15,286 bases of DNA from JBBQTQ01 sp038213135 (GCA_038213135.1 JBBQTQ010000070.1:1-15286); one strand, 5' to 3'. Counted from the first letter of the stretch, positions 1 through 9,367 are shown. Numbers and translations: made by a program. Notes: generated by a model from the letters alone, not told the origin.

Positions 1-187
1 AGCCGTTGCGATGCGTCAGCCGCTCGGTCGACACCTCGCCGCGGCCGGCGCCGATCTCGACCGACACCTCGGCCTCCATCAACTCGCGCGCGACGATCGC
101 GACCGCCTCGCGGACGAAGTCGCCGTGCTCGCCGGCGAGCACGTTGGCAACGACATCCGCAACAGTCATCCTTGCCTCCTCGGCCAT
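1..187 (-). CDS. IS256-family transposase, N-terminal fragment (cut by window edge)
   Basis: This is the N-terminal 62 codons of a mutator-type DDE transposase, which would catalyse cut-and-paste or copy-out transposition of its IS. The recognisable stretch begins MTVADVVANVL, continues through HGDFVREAVAIVARELMEAE and ends THRNG at the edge. This is the usual N-terminal region of IS256 proteins, which lies before the catalytic DDE domain, so no catalytic residue can be inspected. The chosen ATG at 187 has AGGAG seven bases upstream. A second in-frame ATG at 169 has AGGAGG five bases upstream and is equally possible. Whether the full gene is intact cannot be judged here. Confidence 0.85.
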   Translation of the reverse strand, partial: MAEEARMTVADVVANVLAGEHGDFVREAVAIVARELMEAEVSVEIGAGRGEVSTERLTHRNG

Positions 188-304
188 CGTGGTGCTCCTC
201 TCATCGATTCGTGGTTGAACCGACGAGTCTGGAGCCCGCGGTGGCCGAACTACCTTCGCTCGGCAGCCGTAGGCGCCGTTACACCACTTCTACCGACGTG
301 ACCC
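1..304 (-). mobile_element. Left-truncated IS256-family (mutator) insertion sequence, 5' end only
   Basis: The window edge cuts this element. It contains the start of a mutator-type transposase gene (minus strand, from 187) and about 117 bases upstream of it. Read on the minus strand, the outer end begins near 304 with GGGTCACGTCGGTAG and continues with AAGTGGTGTAAC. An AGTGGTGTA-type sequence is common near the ends of IS256-family elements. The boundary is an estimate, because the other terminal repeat and the target-site duplication lie outside the window. Element identity rests on the transposase. The end position is inference. Confidence 0.6.
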
Positions 305-422
305 GCGAACCTGCTGGATTGCGGTGCGAAAGGCCGTAGAGGAAGGTCTCGGCGGCCGGTTTGGTCCGGATTAGCAGGCGCCACCAGCAGCAGCACGAGC
401 GCGGCGGCGGAGCGATCCTCAC
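279..422 (-). CDS. Short hypothetical ORF running into the insertion element
   Basis: This 47-codon ORF starts with a GTG that overlaps the stop of the HExxH gene (GTGA, 419-422). It ends at a TAA inside the presumed IS end. Third codon positions up to about base 305 are mostly G or C, which fits coding better than the other minus frames do. The protein is odd: basic, with a PRSCCCWWRLL stretch near the start and AAETFLYG in the middle, and I recognise no family. One reading is a small gene at the end of the FtsH-like operon whose 3' part was displaced when the IS inserted. The other is chance. A second minus frame here encodes a hydrophobic stretch (ALVLLLVAPA) but has poorer codon bias. Confidence 0.28.
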   Translation of the reverse strand: MRIAPPPRSCCCWWRLLIRTKPAAETFLYGLSHRNPAGSRVTSVEVV

Positions 423-760
423 GAGTCGAGAGTCTGCGCCACCGCAAGCCGCGCTTCCAGCTCGTAGGGGTTCCTCTCGTAGCCGGTGCGGAGGTACGAG
501 AGCGGCATCGCGAGCGGCCGGTGCTGCATCTGCCAGACGTGACAGAGCTCGTGCGTGATCAGGTCGTCGCCGGCCTGGTCGGGCGGCTCGCGCAGCAGGA
601 TCGTGTTCCAGGCCGAGTAGCCGTCGAAGCGGCGGAACCACGGCAGCCGGAAGAGCAGCGGCACCGTCCAGATCCGCACCTGGGCAGTCCTGACCGGCCG
701 TGGGTAGAGGTCGAGCCGGTCGAGCCGGGAGCGAGCGCGCTCGAGCGCGGGGTGGCTCAG
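419..760 (-). CDS. Small HExxH putative zinc metallopeptidase-like protein (probable CTG start)
   Basis: This small, probably zinc-binding protein has the peptidase signature ITHELCHVWQ: H70, E71 and H74 counted from the CTG start. A downstream NPYELEAR segment (residues 98-104) could supply a third acidic zinc ligand, as in DUF4157-type gluzincins. At 113 aa it is essentially only the catalytic motif region, so peptidase activity is not assured. No ATG, GTG or TTG lies in frame between the previous gene's stop and a GTG at 679. Starting at that GTG would give 86 aa and discard the N-terminus PALERARSRLDRLDLYPRPV, which looks coding. The CTG at 760 overlaps the previous stop as CTGA, and I prefer it. 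It is the third gene of the FtsH-like module. A conservative annotation is 419-679. Confidence 0.62.
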   Translation of the reverse strand: MSHPALERARSRLDRLDLYPRPVRTAQVRIWTVPLLFRLPWFRRFDGYSAWNTILLREPPDQAGDDLITHELCHVWQMQHRPLAMPLSYLRTGYERNPYELEARLAVAQTLDS

Positions 761-1580
761 GCCTGGAGCGGGGTGAGGACGAGCACGACGGTGCCGTCGG
801 GGATCTGCTGGTACTCGTACGTGAAGAAGTGACCCGAGCCGACGCGGGCGACGATCGCCGACTCGCCGAGGTCGAGCTTGCCTGCCGAGATCTTGCCGGT
901 CGGGTCGAGCGTCTCGCCGAGCGGCTTGTCGAGAAGTGGCTTCACGTCGCTCGGCTGGAGCACGACGGCGCGGCGCAGCAGCTTCTTGCGCACGGAGTCG
1001 GGGACGAGACCGGGCGGCGGCGGCGGCACGAGGGCGATGAAGGCATCCGAGCCCTCGTACTTGAACGTGTAGAGGGCGAGCTCGAGCGACTCGAGCAGGA
1101 GCAGCTTCCCACGCTCGGCCGCCTGAGAGAGCCCGCCGGTCCCCGCCAGGATCGAGCACTGGTTCCCGAGCCCGCAAAGCGTGTACATCGCGCCGGCCTT
1201 GGTCGTGAAGATCCGGATCCCGTTCTGGGTGCCGGCCCCGCTCTGGCCCTTGATCGCGATCGCCGTGATCGGGATGTTCTGCACCTGCGGCTTCCCGGCG
1301 ATCACGCCGACGAGCTGGTTGCCGCTCGCGAGCCGGTAGCGCCCGGCGACATGGGTGGCGATCTGCTTCAGGCCCTCCGAGCCGGACGCGGTCGGCCGCC
1401 AGGTCGACCACTTCGAGCTGCTACCGCTGGCCCCCGAGTCGCCGAGGTAGACGACGAAGAGCCCGGCGGCGCCGCCCAGCAGGGTCGCGAGGATCAGGTA
1501 TGCGGCGACGAACCGCCGCTGGAGCGCGCGCGGCGGCCTGTTCTGCGGCGTCACGGTCGGGATGACCACGGGCTCGCTGC

Positions 1581-1596
<16 letters not shown>
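757..1596 (-). CDS. Single-pass membrane protein of unknown function in the FtsH-like operon
   Basis: The 279-aa protein has a short N-terminal tail rich in Pro and Thr, one hydrophobic helix at about residues 29-51 (VAAYLILATLLGGAAGLFVV), a Gly/Ser linker at 52-63, and a soluble domain of about 210 aa. The arginines before the helix (RALQRR) predict a cytoplasmic N-terminus and an extracytoplasmic C-terminal domain. A proline run (PPPPPG) lies near residue 190. I recognise no family. The start is the GTG at 1596, preceded by GAGGAGGAGAC and overlapping the end of the AAA protease gene by 16 bases. A second in-frame GTG at 1584 is possible. The overlap implies coupled translation with the protease. 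A role as adaptor, substrate or partner of that protease is inference from position only. Confidence 0.8.
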
Positions 1597-3959
<2,363 letters not shown>

Positions 3960-3965
3960 CGCCAG

Positions 3966-3971
3966 AGTCTA
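3966..3971 (-). promoter_or_regulatory. Putative -10 element (TAGACT) for leaderless FtsH-like mRNA
   Basis: On the minus strand TAGACT lies six bases before the ATG at 3959. That places the expected transcription start at or next to the start codon. The gene has no Shine-Dalgarno, which agrees. No convincing -35 is seen. Confidence 0.4.
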
Positions 3972-4016
3972 GCCACGGGCACCGTACGGATTAGACGCCG
4001 TTTTGGGGCTGCGAGT

Positions 4017-4022
4017 TAGCCT
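4017..4022 (+). promoter_or_regulatory. Putative -10 element (TAGCCT) for leaderless cation-exporter mRNA
   Basis: TAGCCT lies seven bases before the GTG at 4030, and no Shine-Dalgarno is present. It is back-to-back with the TAGACT of the FtsH-like gene, so two divergent promoters share about 70 bases. The element also argues for GTG 4030 over the upstream TTG at 4003, which lies before the element. Confidence 0.4.
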
Positions 4023-4029
4023 GACTTCG

Positions 4030-4944
4030 GTGCACGACCACTCTCACCACCATTACTCGCGCGCGAGCACCGACCGGCGCGCGCTCGCCGGCGCGCTGGC
4101 TCTGATCGCAATCTTCATGGTCGGCGAGCTCGTTGCGGGCCTGCTCGCGCATTCGCTGGCGCTCCTGGCCGACGCCGGGCACATGGTCACCGACGCGGGG
4201 GCGCTCGTCTTCGCGCTCGTCGCTGCGTCGCTCGCGTCGCGACCCGCGGGCGGACGTTGGACGTTCGGCTTCCTGCGCGTCGAGGTGCTCGCGGCGCAGG
4301 CGAACGGGATCACGCTCGTACTCGCCGCGGCCTGGATCGTGTATTCGGCGATCCGGCGCCTCGTCACGCCGGCGGGCGTGCACGGGACGGTGGTCGTCGC
4401 GGTGGCGCTCGGCGGCGTCGCCGTCAACCTTGCCGCGACGGCGCTGCTGCGGCGCGCCGACCGCGACAGCATCAACGTCCGCGGCGCGCTCGTGCACGTC
4501 GCGACCGACCTCGCTGCGTTCGTCGGGACGGCGATCGCGGGCGGCCTGATCCTGGCAACCGGCTGGAACCGCGTCGACCCGATCGCGAGTCTCGCGGTCG
4601 CGGCGCTGATGCTCTGGGCCGCCTACGGGCTGCTCCGGGATTCCGGGCGGATCTTCCTCGAGGTGGCGCCGGCCGAGATCGATCCGACGACCGTCGGGCG
4701 CGCGATTGTCGCCGTGCCGGGTGTCGTCGAGGCGCACGACCTGCACGTCTGGGCGGTCGGCAGCGGTTTCCCGGCGCTCTCCGCGCACGTCCTCGTCGAG
4801 CCCGGAGCGGACTGCCACTCGCTCAGGCGGGATCTGGAGGCGATGCTCGCCGAGCGGTTTCACCTCGACCACACGACTCTGCAGGTCGACCACGCTGCCG
4901 GCACCTCCGGGGGCCTCGTTACCCTGAGCAAGTGGCCTCGCTAA
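4030..4944 (+). CDS. CDF-family divalent cation (probably zinc) exporter, CzcD/ZitB type
   Basis: This 304-aa inner-membrane protein of the cation diffusion facilitator family would export Zn(II) or a similar metal in exchange for protons. The N-terminus is His-rich (HDHSHHH). Six hydrophobic segments follow. The transport site appears twice as HxxxD: H51-D55 in segment 2 (ADAGHMVTDAG) and H156-D160 in segment 5 (LVHVATDLAA), the HD/HD pattern of zinc-type CDFs. The C-terminal cytoplasmic domain (about 205-290) carries the typical VEAHDLHVWAVGSG stretch and several His and Asp residues. I chose the GTG at 4030 because a -10-like TAGCCT lies just before it and the His-rich tail begins there. 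It leads the plus-strand run and overlaps the next gene by 13 bases. The metal is not provable from sequence. Confidence 0.9.
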   Translation: MHDHSHHHYSRASTDRRALAGALALIAIFMVGELVAGLLAHSLALLADAGHMVTDAGALVFALVAASLASRPAGGRWTFGFLRVEVLAAQANGITLVLAAAWIVYSAIRRLVTPAGVHGTVVVAVALGGVAVNLAATALLRRADRDSINVRGALVHVATDLAAFVGTAIAGGLILATGWNRVDPIASLAVAALMLWAAYGLLRDSGRIFLEVAPAEIDPTTVGRAIVAVPGVVEAHDLHVWAVGSGFPALSAHVLVEPGADCHSLRRDLEAMLAERFHLDHTTLQVDHAAGTSGGLVTLSKWPR

Positions 4945-5675
4945 GCCTGGCAGGCAAGACGGCGATCGTCACAGGCGCCTCGAGCGGCTTCGGTGCGGCG
5001 ACGACGAGGGCTCTGCGGGCGGCAGGCGTGGTCGTGGCAGGCGGTGCTCGCCGCGTCGACCGGATCGACGCCGACCACTCGCACGAGCTGGACGTCACCG
5101 ACGTGGAGAGCTGCGAGCGCTTCGCCGAGTGGGCGGTCGGCGAGCTCGGCGGCGGCGTCGACGTCCTGGTCAACAACGCGGGCCTCGCCCTCGGCCGGGC
5201 GCCGTTCGACGAGTCGAACGAGGAAGACGAGGAGACCGTGCTCGAGACGAACGTCCACGGGCTGATCCGCATGACTCGGCTCGTCCTGCCGCACATCCGC
5301 GACGGCGGGCACATCGTCAACCTCGGCTCGGTGGCCGGCATCTGGGCCTACCCGAACGGCTCTCTCTACGTGACGTCCAAGTTCGCCGTGCACGGGTTCA
5401 CGCGCGCGCTGCGCGAGGATCTGCTCGGCCGCCCGATCCGCATCACGAACATCGAGCCCGGCCTGGCGGAGACCGACTTCTCCCGTGTGCGGTTCCGCGG
5501 CGACGAGGAGAAGGCGGCGGCGGTCTACGAGGGCGTTCCGCACGGGCCGCTCCAGGCCGACGACATCGCGGATTGCATACTGTTCGCGCTGACCCGGGCG
5601 CTGCACGTCAACGTCGACGAGATCGTCGTGATGGCGCTCAGTCAGTCCTCCGGAGCGCGCATCCACAGGGAGTAA
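4932..5675 (+). CDS. YdfG-like short-chain dehydrogenase/reductase
   Basis: This 247-aa NAD(P)-dependent oxidoreductase is of the classical SDR type. It has the Rossmann motif TGASSGFG (14-21), NNAG (81-84), and the catalytic set S133, Y146 and K150 in GSVAGIWAYPNGSLYVTSK. The region after it, ITNIEPGLAETDFSRVRFRG, and the C-terminus SQSSGARIHRE closely follow E. coli YdfG, a 3-hydroxy acid (malonic semialdehyde, serine) dehydrogenase. Basic residues after the second strand (GGARRVDR) favour NADP(H). The GTG start at 4932 sits inside the end of the cation exporter gene, and the TAA stop overlaps the next ATG as TAATG, so translation is probably coupled on both sides. The substrate is inferred by similarity only and is not explained by the neighbours. 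Confidence 0.88.
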   Translation: MASLSLAGKTAIVTGASSGFGAATTRALRAAGVVVAGGARRVDRIDADHSHELDVTDVESCERFAEWAVGELGGGVDVLVNNAGLALGRAPFDESNEEDEETVLETNVHGLIRMTRLVLPHIRDGGHIVNLGSVAGIWAYPNGSLYVTSKFAVHGFTRALREDLLGRPIRITNIEPGLAETDFSRVRFRGDEEKAAAVYEGVPHGPLQADDIADCILFALTRALHVNVDEIVVMALSQSSGARIHRE

Positions 5676-7726
5676 TGGCACTCACGATCCTCGAAGGCTC
5701 GACGTTCTGCATCTGCGACGACCGCGGCGACGTCGGCGAGAAGACGAGCGGCTTCTTCGCCAGCGACACGCGCTTCCTGTCGCTGCTGAAGCTGACCGTG
5801 AACGGCCACCGGCCGTTGCTGCTCTCGTCCGACCGCGTCGAGTACTTCTCGGCCGCGTTCTTCCTGCGCAACGCGCCCGGGAACGGACTCGCGCAGGACA
5901 CGCTCTCGATCATGCGCAAGCGCTTCGTGGGCGAGGCGATGCAGGACCAGATGACCGTCCAGAACCAGAGCGGGCGGCCCGTCTCCTTCCAGCTCGAGCT
6001 CGAGTTCGGCTCCGACTTCGCGGACATCTTCGCGGTCAAGTCGCACGATTTCGCGCTCGGCGACCCGGCCTCGCCCACCGAGCTGCCGCCGCTCGTGGAC
6101 GCGCGCTACGACCGCGACGACAACCAGTTCGTGCTCCTGGACGAGGTCTCACTCGCCCGGACGCAGGTGATCCTCTCGCGGCCCGGCGAGGTCACGCGCG
6201 GGTCGGTGACGTACGAGATCGACCTCGAGCCGCGCGAGCGCTGGGATCTGTGCGTCGACGTCGTCCCGTCGCTGAACGGGGACGTCGTCACGCGCGACGT
6301 CGCGGAGCGCCGCTTCGGCGAGGAGCTCGTGCACGTCCGGGAGTCCTTGAAGGCCTGGCACATGCGCGTGCCGCAGCTCCGTGCCGACTGGGACACGCTC
6401 GGTCATGCGATCGACCGCTCCGTCGCGGATCTCGCCTCGCTGCGGATCCGCGAGTCGCACGGGCAGCTTCCCGCAGCCGGGATGCCGTGGTTCATGACCG
6501 TCTTCGGCCGCGACACGCTGATCACCGGCGTCCAGACGCTGCTGCTCGGGCCCGAGCTCGCGCGGAACGCGCTCGAGGTGCTGGCGGTGCTGCAGGCGCG
6601 CGAGGACGATCCCTCGATCGACGCCGAAGCCGGCAAGATCGTCCACGAGGTCCGTCACGGCAAGGCGGCGAAGAGCTGGTTCGCCCGCTACTACGGCACC
6701 CTCGACGCGACCCCGCTCTACCTCGTTCTGCTCTCCGAGGTCTGGCGCTGGACGGGAGACGACGCCTTCGTAACGGGGTTGAAGGAGCCTGCGCTCCGCG
6801 CGCTCGAGTGGATCGACCGCTCGGGCGATCGCGACGGCGACGGCTTCCTCGAGTACGACCGGCGGGCGCCGAACGGCCTCGAGAACCAGTCGTGGAAGGA
6901 CTCGGGCGACTCGCAGCGCTTCTCGGACGGGCGGCAGGCGGTCGGGCCGATCGCGCCGTGCGAGGTGCAGGGGTACGCCTACGATGCGAAGCGACGGCTG
7001 GCGGAGATCGCGCGGGCGGTCTGGGGCGACGAAGCGCTCGCGGAGCGGCTCGACAGGGAGGCGGCGGCGCTGCAAAGGCGTTTCGACGATGCGTTCTGGG
7101 TCGAGGAGCGGGGCGGTTACTACGCGCTCGCGCTCGACGGAAAGAAGCGCCGGGTCGACTCGCTCTGCTCGAACATCGGCCAGCTGCTCTGGAGCGGCAT
7201 CGTCCCGGACGAGCGCGTCGACGCCGTCGTTGCGGCACTGATGGGCGACTCGCTCTGGTCGGGCTGGGGCGTGCGGACGATGTCCGACGCGGACGCGGCC
7301 TACAACCCGCTCAGCTACCACAACGGCACGGTCTGGCCGCACGACAACTCCCTGATCGCGCTCGGCCTCGCGCGCTATGAGCGCTGGGCGGAGGCGCTAC
7401 AGATCGTGCGGCAGCTGTTCGACGCGACCGCTCATCTCGGGCACGCGCTCCCCGAGGTGTTCGCCGGGCTGCCGCGCTCGGAGGGGCCGTTCCCGATCGC
7501 CTATCCGACGGCCGCCCGGCCGCAGGCCTGGGCCGCGGGAACACCGATCCTGCTCCTGCAGGTGCTGCTCGGGCTCAGCCCCGACCGGGAGGAGGAAGTG
7601 CTCACCTCGGTCGCGCCGGCGCTGCCGGAGTGGGCCGGCGGGCTGTCGCTGGCGGGCGTGCACGCGTTCGGCCGGCTGTGGGACGTCGAGCTGGCCGGCG
7701 GACGGGTCGAGGTGACGCCCCGCTGA
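5675..7726 (+). CDS. Glycogen-debranching-type amylo-alpha-1,6-glucosidase (GDE_N_bis plus six-hairpin domain)
   Basis: The 683-aa cytoplasmic enzyme has a beta-rich N-terminal domain (about 5-210) of the kind found on bacterial debranching enzymes, opening ILEGSTFCICDDRGDV and continuing TSGFFASDTRFLS. An (alpha/alpha)6 glycosidase domain follows (about 240-670). Diagnostic stretches are PWFMTVFGRDTLIT (271-284), GTLDATPLYL (341-350), ENQSWKDSGDS (403-413) and NPLSYHNGTVWPHDN (544-558). The acidic residues in these motifs are the likely catalytic or substrate ligands. The probable role is hydrolysis of alpha-1,6 or related glucosidic bonds in storage glucan or oligosaccharides. Proteins of this type also occur with sucrose- or glucosylglycerate-like substrates, so the substrate is uncertain. 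The ATG has AGGGAG upstream. The stop overlaps the next gene as CTGA. Confidence 0.88.
   Translation: MALTILEGSTFCICDDRGDVGEKTSGFFASDTRFLSLLKLTVNGHRPLLLSSDRVEYFSAAFFLRNAPGNGLAQDTLSIMRKRFVGEAMQDQMTVQNQSGRPVSFQLELEFGSDFADIFAVKSHDFALGDPASPTELPPLVDARYDRDDNQFVLLDEVSLARTQVILSRPGEVTRGSVTYEIDLEPRERWDLCVDVVPSLNGDVVTRDVAERRFGEELVHVRESLKAWHMRVPQLRADWDTLGHAIDRSVADLASLRIRESHGQLPAAGMPWFMTVFGRDTLITGVQTLLLGPELARNALEVLAVLQAREDDPSIDAEAGKIVHEVRHGKAAKSWFARYYGTLDATPLYLVLLSEVWRWTGDDAFVTGLKEPALRALEWIDRSGDRDGDGFLEYDRRAPNGLENQSWKDSGDSQRFSDGRQAVGPIAPCEVQGYAYDAKRRLAEIARAVWGDEALAERLDREAAALQRRFDDAFWVEERGGYYALALDGKKRRVDSLCSNIGQLLWSGIVPDERVDAVVAALMGDSLWSGWGVRTMSDADAAYNPLSYHNGTVWPHDNSLIALGLARYERWAEALQIVRQLFDATAHLGHALPEVFAGLPRSEGPFPIAYPTAARPQAWAAGTPILLLQVLLGLSPDREEEVLTSVAPALPEWAGGLSLAGVHAFGRLWDVELAGGRVEVTPR
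7709..7715 (+). promoter_or_regulatory. Strong Shine-Dalgarno (GAGGTGA) that points to a CTG start
   Basis: GAGGTGA is a near-perfect anti-16S match and ends seven bases before the CTG at 7723. No ATG, GTG or TTG lies at a suitable distance in any frame. It therefore supports CTG as the start codon of the glycosyltransferase. Confidence 0.65.
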
Positions 7727-8760
7727 GAGTCGCGGTCATCAGCCCGGTCTGGTTCCCGGTGCCGCCGACGGGCTACGGCGGGATCGAGTGGGTCGTCTGG
7801 CTGCTCGCGGACGGACTCGTCGACGCCGGCCACGACGTGACGCTCTTCGCCTCAGGCGACTCGAAGACGAAGGCCAAGCTCGATGCGATCTACGCGACCG
7901 CGCCGAGCGAGCGGATCGGGCAGACGCTGCCCGAGATCCGGCACTGCCTGCACTGCTACGAGCGGGCGCACGACTTCGACGTGATCAACGACCACTCGGG
8001 CCTCCCGTCGGCGGTGATCGGTGGCCTCGTCGAGACGCCGGTCCTGCACACCGTGCACGGCCCGATGGACTCGGAGGGCGGCGAGATCTACGAGCAGATC
8101 GCACGGGCGGCGCCCCGGATCGGCTTCATCTCCGTATCGCTCAACCAGCGCAAGCCGAAGCCGCACCTGCCGTGGGTCGCCAACTGCCCGAACGCGCTCG
8201 ACTTCTCGCTCTACCCGGTCCAGCCGCACCGCGGCGACTACCTCCTCTTCCTCGGCCGGATGAGCCCGGACAAGGGCTGCCACCGGGCGATCGCCGTCGC
8301 GATCACGGCCGGGCTGCCGCTGAAGATCGCCGGCAAGAATCGCGAGCCGATGGAGCGCCAGTACTTCGACGAGTTCGTCGCGCCGCACCTCGGCTCGCAG
8401 ATCGAGTACCTCGGCGAGGTGACGCACGGCGAGAAGGTGGAGCTGCTGCAGGACGCGCGCGCGACGCTGTTCCCGATCGAGTGGGAGGAGCCGTTCGGAC
8501 TCGTCATGATCGAGTCGATGGCGTGCGGCACGCCAGTGATCGCCACGCGCTGGGGCGCTGTGCCGGAGGTGATCGAGCACGGGCGCAGCGGGATCATCGT
8601 CGACGACTACCGGGTCATGGGCGCGGCGCTCGAGGAGGCCGACCGGCTCGACCCACTCGAGCTGCGCCGCTACGCCGAGGAGCACTTCTCGCCGGAGCGG
8701 ATGGTCGCGAACTACCTGCGCGCGTACGAGGGAGCGCTCGAGCGCGCCGCGCTAGTCTGA
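7723..8760 (+). CDS. GT4-family glycosyltransferase (probable CTG start)
   Basis: The 345-aa GT-B-fold enzyme would transfer a sugar from an activated nucleotide donor. The N-terminal fold starts RVAVISPVWFPVPPTGYGGIE (residues 2 on) and holds the conserved Gly-rich acceptor loop followed by HDVTLFASGD. The C-terminal donor domain starts at about 170 (DYLLFLGRMSPDKG) and carries the E-x7-E motif of GT4 retaining enzymes at E256-E264 (EPFGLVMIE), followed by MACGTPVIATRWGAVPEVI. No ATG, GTG or TTG precedes the conserved N-terminus. The CTG at 7723 overlaps the TGA of the debranching gene and has an ideal Shine-Dalgarno. The first in-frame GTG lies about 12 codons in and would delete part of the first beta strand and loop. 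The translational overlap suggests action in the same glucan or glycoside pathway, and the acceptor is unknown. Confidence 0.88.
   Translation: MRVAVISPVWFPVPPTGYGGIEWVVWLLADGLVDAGHDVTLFASGDSKTKAKLDAIYATAPSERIGQTLPEIRHCLHCYERAHDFDVINDHSGLPSAVIGGLVETPVLHTVHGPMDSEGGEIYEQIARAAPRIGFISVSLNQRKPKPHLPWVANCPNALDFSLYPVQPHRGDYLLFLGRMSPDKGCHRAIAVAITAGLPLKIAGKNREPMERQYFDEFVAPHLGSQIEYLGEVTHGEKVELLQDARATLFPIEWEEPFGLVMIESMACGTPVIATRWGAVPEVIEHGRSGIIVDDYRVMGAALEEADRLDPLELRRYAEEHFSPERMVANYLRAYEGALERAALV
8753..8758 (+). promoter_or_regulatory. Putative internal -10 element (TAGTCT) before bolA
   Basis: TAGTCT overlaps the last codons of the glycosyltransferase gene and lies seven bases before the GTG of the BolA gene, which lacks a Shine-Dalgarno. 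It could give BolA-glutaredoxin its own leaderless transcript. No clear -35 is seen. Confidence 0.38.
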
Positions 8761-8765
8761 GTCGC

Positions 8766-8987
8766 GTGGAGCGACTGGAGGCGTTGTTGCGAAATGCGTT
8801 CCCGGGCGACGACGTTGCGGTCGTCGACAGGACCGGGACGGGCGACCACTTCCACGTGACGGTGCGGAGCGCGCGCTTCGGCGGGCTCGGGCTCGTCGAG
8901 CAGCACCGGCTCGTCTACGATGCGCTCGCCGAGCCGCTCGCCGACGGGACGATCCACGAACTACGAATCACGACGAAAGGAAGCTGA
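8766..8987 (+). CDS. BolA-family protein
   Basis: This 73-aa protein has the BolA/IbaG fold. The sequence GDHFHVTVRSARFGG (26-40), LVEQHRLVYDAL (43-54) and GTIHELRITTKG (61-72) match the family closely. It includes the conserved histidine (H64 in the C-terminal IHELRI segment) that can ligate a [2Fe-2S] cluster shared with a monothiol glutaredoxin. The family is known to work with CGFS-type glutaredoxins in iron-sulfur handling. Here the partner gene follows directly, overlapping as TGATG. The length is typical for a minimal BolA. The GTG start at 8766 is five bases after the glycosyltransferase stop and fits the family N-terminus. There is no evidence for the DNA-binding role proposed for E. 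coli BolA. Confidence 0.92.
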   Translation: MERLEALLRNAFPGDDVAVVDRTGTGDHFHVTVRSARFGGLGLVEQHRLVYDALAEPLADGTIHELRITTKGS

Positions 8988-9337
8988 TGACGGAGTTGCG
9001 CGAGAAGATCCAGAAGGTGATCTCGGACGAGCCGGTGGCGCTCTTCATGAAGGGCACGCCGCAGATGATCATGTGCGGCAATTCGGCCCGGGCGCTCGAG
9101 GCGCTGCGGCGTGCGGGCGCGCCCGTCACGACCGTCGACATTCTCCCCGACCCGGCGATTCGCCAGGAGCTCTCGGCGATCTCGGGCTGGCCGACGATCC
9201 CGCAGGTCTTCGTGCGCGGCGAGCTGATCGGCGGCGCCGACATCGTCGAGGAGCTCGAGCAGAGCGGCGAGCTGCGCCAGAAGCTCGAGCCGGTGCTCGG
9301 CGACGAGCGGGCCGAGAAGACGGTCGCCCTCGTCTGA
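8987..9337 (+). CDS. grxD: Monothiol glutaredoxin (Grx4/GrxD type) with CGNS active site
   Basis: This 116-aa cytoplasmic monothiol glutaredoxin is a [2Fe-2S] cluster carrier working with BolA and the Fe-S assembly machinery. Visible features are FMKGTPQMIMCGNS (20-33), with the single active cysteine C30, WPTIPQ (68-73, cis-Pro loop that binds glutathione), and IGGADIVEEL (81-90). Almost all members of this class have CGFS, whereas this one has CGNS, so Phe is replaced by Asn. The C-terminus carries about 16 extra residues after the usual fold. The ATG overlaps the BolA stop and is preceded by AAAGGAAG, so the two are surely co-translated. Actinobacteria often lack glutathione, which leaves the thiol ligand open. 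Confidence 0.92.
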   Translation: MTELREKIQKVISDEPVALFMKGTPQMIMCGNSARALEALRRAGAPVTTVDILPDPAIRQELSAISGWPTIPQVFVRGELIGGADIVEELEQSGELRQKLEPVLGDERAEKTVALV

Positions 9338-9346
9338 TTCGGACGC

Positions 9347-9367
9347 GACCGGTGACTGTCACCGGTC
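9347..9367. terminator. Perfect 9-bp hairpin between convergent genes
   Basis: GACCGGTGA (9347-9355), a three-base loop CTG, and TCACCGGTC (9359-9367) form a perfect inverted repeat. It sits in the 48 bases between the glutaredoxin stop (9337) and the hydrolase stop (9386), so it could terminate both transcripts. No T-tract follows on either strand, as is common in high-GC actinobacteria. It is the only strong hairpin I noticed between genes. Confidence 0.6.

Noticed and set aside
4003..4030. Upstream TTG start for the cation exporter
   Set aside because: It has no Shine-Dalgarno, and the TAGCCT element lies between it and the GTG at 4030, where the His-rich N-terminus typical of the family begins.
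6149..8685. Minus-strand ORFs of 397 and 277 codons opposite the debranching enzyme and glycosyltransferase
   Set aside because: They are antisense shadows of genes with diagnostic motifs. Their protein composition is biased and shows no domain.
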